Below, piece after piece: positions 57,577 through 64,000 of a stretch of DNA of 64,000 nucleotides (the first letter of the stretch is position 1; each line of letters begins with the position of its first letter). The translations under genes were made by a program, and so were the position numbers. The DNA is from Protostelium mycophagum (lineage: Eukaryota > Evosea > Variosea > Protosteliida > Protosteliaceae), in NCBI GenBank assembly GCA_002081555.1, contig KV921091.1, positions 1 through 64,000 on the forward strand, in the 5' to 3' direction. The notes below the pieces were generated by a model, which had not been told where the DNA came from, did no database searches, and saw nothing but the letters and a program-made list of their open reading frames with translations.

Positions 57577-60500
57577 ATGAATGACTACGCGATACTCGAG
57601 CTTATCGGAGAAGGATCATTTGGCAAGGTGTATAAAGGAAGGAGGAAATTTACAGGGCAGATCGTTGCGTTGAAGTTTATTCGAAAAACTGGGAAATCAG
57701 ACAAAGACCTCAAACGATTACGCTCAGAAATCGACATTCTAAAGCGACTTCATCATGAGAACATCGTGCTGATGCTCGATTCTTTTGAGACGAAAACAGA
57801 TTTCTGTGTTGTTACCGAGTATGGACAGGTATAAGCCAAACATCTTCCTTCACTCACAACAACAGGGCGAATTATTTGATATATTAGAAGATGACAGGAA
57901 GATGCCAGAGACTGTCGTGCAAACAATCGCAAAACAACTCGTGAGAGCGCTACATTATCTTCACTCTAACAGAATCATACATCGTGATATGAAACCACAA
58001 AATGTAAGTGAATTTGTGATTCGCGCTTAGCTGATGAGGCAAGATACTTATCGGTTCGGATGGCAAGATTAAGTTGTGTGATTTCGGTTTCGCCAGGGCA
58101 ATGTCGTGCAACACGATGGTATTAACCAGCATCAAAGGTGATCATTCTGAAAATATAAAAACTGACAGCACAGGAACACCTCTGTACATGGCTCCAGAAC
58201 TGGTCCAAGAATTACCGTACAATCACACCGCAGATCTCTGGTCGCTAGGTTTGCATTTCAGAACCCTCTCATTCTGAATATATAGGTGTCATTTTATACG
58301 AATTATTCAGTGGTGTCCCCCCGTTCTATACAAATAATATATATTCTCTTATCAACCTCATCGTGAAGGATGCTGTTAAATTTCCGGAAGACATCACAGA
58401 AGATTTTCGCAGCTTTCTGAAAGGTTTGGACAGAGCCATAAAGAGATCTGATTCTTGAAGGACTATTGAACAAAGACCCGTCGCAACGAATAAGCTGGCC
58501 GCAGCTCGCCGAGCATCCTTTCATCAGAGAAACTGATGAAGAAAAAGCGGAACGGTTTAGGATGGAGGAGAAGCACATGACCAAATTTAAAATACCAGAG
58601 GAACTCCTTCCCAACCGTGAAGAGGTAGCCTTTGTGAAAACGTCTCACGAGAATTTATTTTTCGCAGAATGCTCATCATGAGCACAGGATTTTGAGGAAA
58701 AACAGCAGATCTAAATCTAGTTCACATATTAGACGGGAAGATTCTACAGATGATATAAATGGAGACAGCTTGACAAAAAAGGTAACCTCAATCCTCGCAT
58801 TCTCTTTAAATCTATTTGCATTTGAATACCAATTTAATGGAGAAAGATACTGCCACCTATAAATCAAGGAGAAGAAAGTAACGTCGAATCGGCGACAAAC
58901 AACGTTGTAGAAAGATCTACATCCTCAGACGAGTACGAGAGGCTCTATGCGATCGTCGAACAATTCAAGACAGAATCCCAAAATAATTTCAGCCAAAGTA
59001 AACAGAACGCCACAAAAGAATTTTTCCCACACCTTCCTGACATTCTACAATTTGACATAGAACACCAAGTGTTTCAGAAGACCGTCTTGGAGGTGATTTG
59101 ATCAGAAATCAAGATGACTGAGAGATGCAGTTGGTCTCATCTTTCTTCATGCGTCTCGGAAACGAAAGCATAGAATCGTCCTTTCAGACATACGAAGAAA
59201 TACACAACCTGAGTGTATCAACTTGTATATGTGCCTTCATCAATAGAGGTCAGGACACGCGTGTCACTGATGACATGTTATGACAGATGACAGTTTACGC
59301 CAAGGGATGGCAGGACGGGCTATCGTGTGGTATATTCGTGTTGTATTCGGTCGTATTTCCGATAAATGGACCAGTAGTCACTTTTCCATTTGGCAGGAGT
59401 GGACAAGATGCTCCTGCACACGTCACGGATCCCGCTCTAGCGAAATATAACACATTTGTGAGTGTACATTTTTCATCCGTATATGAGTAATATTAGTGTC
59501 TGAGAAATCCAGGTGTGCAGCCAAGTAGCTTCGAGTATCTTATCGGCAGACGTCTTGGAGATCATCTGTGGTAACGCTGTACGTGCGCCTCGAGATGTGG
59601 ACAGAATGGCTGCGTACAAGGTGATTCAGCAACAATCTCTCACAAAAGAAACTCACAATATAGTTACTTCTTAAATGCGTGCGCTCATCGACACAATTTA
59701 CCACAACCTTGGTGAATGAATCTTTTGAGACGCTTCTCAGCGGTCTGGACCATGAAATTAATGCTGAACCAGAGGTCCCCTCCACTAAATGCGCAATACT
59801 TCATCTCATCTCCTCCATCATATCCCAACATCCCAAACAGATTGACAGGTGACACGATCTACATTGTGACTGTGTTGAGAAATAATAGGGTGTGGAACAG
59901 GCCTGAATTTAGCCTCCACAAATCTATGCAAGGATTCAGATCTTCAAACATTTCTGTCGTGGCTGCGGTTGTGGCATTTTTCAACAACCTTATAGAGTCA
60001 GATGGTGCAATTGATATTGTTCAAGAGGTACGCGAAGTTAGAATACTTATGGTTTCATCATTCTTGCAAAATGATTTCTACAGCTAATTTGGAAAGCCAC
60101 GTTCTTGTAAATTTTAAATAACCGAGGGTAGGTTGCGATTGCGGCCACCTTCAAATACGTCCGAAAACTGTTGTCGACACCACTGAGTCCCGATATTATA
60201 TTATCCACAGAAGGATCATCCTTCGGATTCCCTCCTACCGGATTCTTCGACCAATCCATTTATTTGATACAAAAACTCATCACGAAGGATGTAAGATCGC
60301 CTCTTCAATTGAAAAATTAAAATGATCCAGGAGAATGTGATGGAAGATTTTTTGGACAGCGGAATGTGGGAAACTATTTTTTTTCACTTGAATTCGGTGA
60401 AATCACCGAATGAACTATCACCCAACGGGATCGTTGCGGCGAGTCGAATAGTTTACGAAGTGATCTCGAAAGATACGACAGAGAGAATCAACTTGATACT

Positions 60501-61801
60501 ATCCAACAACCTCATGCCAGATCTCATATTATTGATGAACACACCACATCTGAAGCAACTTTCATTGTGGCCAGTATCATTGTGTGGAGGCAAAGAAGCT
60601 GTGGCAAACTTGGTGACACAAGTGAGCGATGTGATATCATTAGAAGACTCTAATTGTGAAGGTGGTGAGCATATTTTATCTTCCTTTTGCAAATAAGGTG
60701 GATACGGATACGGTTTTACAATTGGTTTTGCAAATCATGATCAATCAAAACTTGGTTCAGCTCACTATCCAGTCAATATTTTTCCTTCCAGGTATTTATT
60801 CGTCAAATGATTCTTCTTATAACGCGATCTTTTGGTTGAAATGGTACAGAAAATCAAAGTGAGCTTCTAGAACTGCCGTTGGGGCTGTTATCAAGGCTGG
60901 TTCATGAGGATGATAAATTCATTGAACAATATGTGGAATATGGAGGACTGAGTGAGGTGGTTGTAGAACGCCTACTTCAACCGAAAAATACCACGAATAT
61001 TCTGATCGATTCACTGGGCATCATATCACAATTGGCAAGGATATCCAAAGACAACTACAAGCACATGAGCACCCCCTCTATGTTTGCCGCCTGGAAAGTT
61101 CTTCTCTCTCACCCCGTATGTCATCCTTTATATTCCATCTCTCAAACACACAGGACCCCACCATCACCGCTAAAATGTGTAACGTGATAGGCAATTTGTG
61201 CAAGCATTCAGAATATTTTTACAAAGATCTCGAAAAGTAAGCTTAATTCCATTTTAATATATTCAATATGATGCCAGGTGCGACATCATACCCGCGCTCA
61301 TTAATTGCTGTGCGGGACCGGACAAAAACACCCAAAAGTTTGCCTGTTTTGCCATAGGTAACGCCTCTTTCCACAACAGCCAACTGTACCAAGCCTTAAA
61401 TCCATCCATTCCATATCTAATTCAACTGGTCAACCATTCAGAAGAAAAGAGTCAAATCAACGCAGCAGGTCAGCCTTCAATTTTGATCTTTATAAGTAGC
61501 TTGTTTTTTGACATCAACAGGAGCGCTTGGGAACCTTGCTCGAAACTCGGACGAATTGATCCCGGCGCTTTTAGAAAAAGGAGCTTTGCACTCATTGCTG
61601 TCCATCATTCGAGATGAGAATCAACCCGTCAGCGTGAAACGGGTGGCACTATTCAGTTTTGGGACATATCTGCAATACCCAGCATGTCGTGCAGCTATAT
61701 CGTCACAATTCAACTTTGAACAAATATCGCAACAACTCGGCCAGCAAGATTCAATCATGCAAAAGTATTTACAGAGGATAAAGAAGAATATCTCTGCATA
61801 A
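57577..61801 (+). CDS. STK36: STK36/Fused-type protein kinase with ARM-like C-terminus
   Basis: Start [19 protein letters not shown] at 57577. Kinase landmarks: GEGSFGKV (P-loop), ALKFIRK (Lys), HRDMKPQN (catalytic loop), [18 protein letters not shown] (DFG and the Fused-specific activation segment), [11 protein letters not shown], and [16 protein letters not shown]. Identity to human STK36 in this region is high. The rest (58680-61800) is helical ARM/HEAT-like, ending with repeats such as [20 protein letters not shown] and [19 protein letters not shown]. Fused kinases act in central-pair assembly of motile cilia in animals, phragmoplast function in plants (TIO), and cell polarity in Dictyostelium. 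A possible splice problem at the start of exon 1 is minor, as the ATG and P-loop are continuous. Confidence 0.93.
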
Positions 61802-61946
61802 AGCCTCTTTGTGAATATTTAAAGTTTATATTTTCTTTGAGCATATTCTGTTCTTCTCGCCGTGTTACTCCTGTTGAGGATCAGGCGAAGTCATTTCATT
61901 TTCTGGTTTTGACAATTAAATATGTCATTAAGAATTGTAATTAATA

Positions 61947-63713
61947 TTACCATAATAAATTCCACATGACATCTCCCTTTCTAGTCTCCTGCACGTTCCT
62001 CAATATTCGCTCGATACATTCATGTATCATTTCTTCATTCTTTTCTCTGTCGAATTTATCTTTTATCAAATCGAATCCGTGACTCTGCTTCTCTTCCCAT
62101 ACGTCCTGTACTCATCACATTATACCCATAATATGACTGAAAATACCTTGTCATTGTATAGTTTGATTGCATATCGGACGATTTCATCTTCTAAATCTCT
62201 GTCATCCTCTGCAGAAGCGACAAACCCTCCCCATTGGTCGACGTTATTATTTATTGTCATCCCTTCAGAGCCTAATAAATGAGTATTGGTGTAAAATCAG
62301 ATTTGATATTATTGGTATTACCGATACGCGTTGTAATACACGGTGTACCAACAAAAAATCCATCAGAAATTTTCCTATAAAAATCAGAATTGGATGACAT
62401 CAAAAATGTACAGGACGTCCTCTTGCTTTTCATTGAGGTAAATGTGATTATAAATATGCATAATGATGTCACTGACCCCTTTATCCCCGCACCAAATCTG
62501 AGAGGAGCAAGATTTATTCTATATTTAGACATCATTTCGTATTGATCATCTACAACGCCCTTGACCACAATTTTATCCGTTGAGTTGCTGAATTTGAATG
62601 AATCTCGGTCCGGGTATGCACCGTAGACGTGCAACTTTGTATTCGAGCTCACTCCTTCCTTTATCCTGTTCCACAAACGAGAAGTGACCCACTACATCAT
62701 TTATGACAATATTATTAATCCTCTCACCTGCAGTTGATCTCTGTTTGGTTTGTGGTGAAAATTTCCAATCATGCAGAAATGCCTCCGTTGATCGAAAGAT
62801 AATGATTTGTCCTTCCATCTACATGCATCACATTCTGATGTTGATCCTCATTCTTTCCATATATTTACACAAAAAGACGATACTAAAGATCTAAAACACT
62901 CACACTTGTTCTCGTGGATAGAAAAAGGACGAGATGGACACTTTGCTTGAATGTAGGCCATAATGTTTCATCAGCATCTCTTTCTCATAATCCGACACTA
63001 CCCAGGTGTGATCAGTTCTAAAGATAGAACTCTGCAATTGTCATTCATCGTACATCTCTAAATCTCCTCACTAATTCACGAGATATCTCTGAATCTTCCT
63101 CTGTCGTCCCCACGTCCTCTCTATATAAAGATGGAATGTGTTTTGTGATCTTGTGTACAGATTCTCCTGACATGCTCAGTGTCGACGCATCACGATGGGT
63201 TACCTCTTGTGAGCAGTTTCTCTCTCCCAATTCTGAGGGAATGTATGTCTTGTGTATCCAATATTGTCACTGCTTTTGGGCAGTTAATTCTTACCCTCGA
63301 ACCAAACTACCAGCTTCAGAGTGCATATATTGTGTATCCTGCATCGTCGCACAGTAAAAATGCTAAAAGGTATTCTGAACAAATTGATTGATTTGCTTAC
63401 TTGTTCCTCCATGATGAAACGATCAAAGATCACTGTAGTAGTTGTCAAAATACTCGATCTTCAGCTGCGACTGACCTAACTGTGGTGATAATTGCCTTAA
63501 GAATGCTTCAAATTGGCCATCAGTATTGGGTTGATATTGTACAGTATTTATCCCCTGACTTGCTAAAATTGACATGTGTGCATCTTTTCTCGCTGGAGAA
63601 CACGCTGAAACTTGAAAATGTTTTTGTAATGCATTCAGCACAGATTGAGTGTGGAATCCAGCCGCTGAAGATTTGGGTTGTGGCCAGATGCAACCGATCC
63701 ATAGAGCTCTCAT
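61947..63713 (-). CDS. Family-4-like glycosyltransferase
   Basis: From ATG 63713: MRALWIGCIWPQPKSSAAGF, the N-terminal nucleotide-fold start common in group 1 glycosyltransferases. The middle exon is DTQDIHSLRIGREKLL. The donor-binding half is RINLAPLRFGAGIKG (about 62490), KISDGFFVGTPCITT (about 62360) and GSEGMTINNNVDQWGGF (about 62250). The tail is EEMIHECIERILRN, ending VMWNLLW at 61947. The DTQDxHSLR plus LAPLRFGAGIKGK pattern is frequent in bacterial glycosyltransferases, so lateral transfer is possible. Donor and acceptor sugars cannot be told. No membrane segment is evident, so cytosolic or peripheral. Confidence 0.82.
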
Positions 63714-63788
63714 TGTCCTGATCTTGAAGATCGACAGCGATCGGCTCAATCTTTTGGATCGCGATATCTCAGTTGTTGTCTTTTCTGG

Positions 63789-63986
63789 TTGTTTTTTGCA
63801 TTTTTCGAAGCAAGCAAGGTGAGCGATGTCCAGATTTTATTTCTTTTCTATCTGCTTTTAGAGTCAGAATTGCAGACCTTGCTCTACATGCGAGTGTCTG
63901 TGCCGAGCGAAGCAGACATGCAAAATCCAATCAAAGACCTTGTTGATTTCAGATCTTCAAGTCGAGAGAGGATGAAATATCTTTAA
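63789..63986 (+). CDS. Unresolved ORF at right edge
   Basis: An open frame ending at 63986. A plausible intron (donor after GCAAG at about 63820, acceptor TTTTAG at about 63862) makes the frame of the last exon uncertain: one reading gives ESELQTLLYMRVSVPSEADM, another a Cys-rich peptide. No domain is recognised. It lies head-to-head with the glycosyltransferase gene, so it may be the first exons of a gene. Confidence 0.25.
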   Translation: MFFAFFEASKVSDVQILFLFYLLLESELQTLLYMRVSVPSEADMQNPIKDLVDFRSSSRERMKYL

Positions 63987-64000
63987 CATTCTTTTAACGC

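Overview
The window is a gene-dense stretch of a nuclear eukaryotic genome: about 26 protein genes in 64 kb, plus the 3' part of a tRNA-Ala gene at the left edge. Coding exons are broken by many very short introns (mostly 38-50 nt, GTGAGT/GTACGT...YAG). Neighbouring genes lie 20-250 bp apart. The gene set points to an amoebozoan: a C2CD5/CDP138 homologue, STK36/Fused, katanin p60, LZTFL1, a CotH-type secreted protein, plant-like LRR ectodomains, a WWE/WGR PARP and a fungal-type Zn2Cys6 factor. LZTFL1 suggests a lineage that makes or recently made cilia. A protosteloid or variosean amoeba would fit, but this placement is inference. I saw no retroelement, virus-like element, rRNA or CRISPR array.

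Layout, left to right: tRNA-Ala(AGC) (1-58); F-box/ankyrin-like gene (-); PARP with BRCT, WWE, WGR and catalytic domains (-); Zn2Cys6 protein with NPF motifs (-); Nopp140 (+); PepD-type M20 dipeptidase (-); CCCH zinc-finger protein (+); PLCXD-type phospholipase (-); SNAP47-like Qbc SNARE (+); DUSP12/YVH1 phosphatase (+); LRR-PA polytopic receptor (-); CC2D1/Lgd-like protein (-); 100-N assembly gap; GAS41/YAF9 YEATS protein (-); LZTFL1 (+); SPCS1 (-); small basic protein (+); AP-1 mu (+); C2CD5 (-); CotH protein (+); katanin p60 (+); family 8 polysaccharide lyase (-); cyclic-nucleotide-binding aspartate/glutamate carrier (+); SF3B3 (+); EGF-like GPI-type surface protein (-); STK36/Fused (+); glycosyltransferase (-); and an unresolved ORF at the right edge.

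The genes do not form a pathway. They are a housekeeping mix: nucleolus and splicing, membrane traffic, cytoskeleton/cilium and cell surface. Most are arranged as divergent pairs sharing 110-200 bp promoters or as convergent pairs 20-60 bp apart.

The most striking item is at 46542-49766. A mitochondrial aspartate/glutamate carrier carries an extra N-terminal cyclic-nucleotide-binding domain joined to its EF-hands inside one uninterrupted exon. This predicts a carrier regulated by both cNMP and Ca2+. A second layer is noncoding. Introns and spacers are rich in short palindromes: the octamer TGACGTCA in eight introns, GTTCTA-N4-TAGAAC hairpins, and GCGGC-NNN-GCCGC hairpins. There are also two MITE-like foldbacks.
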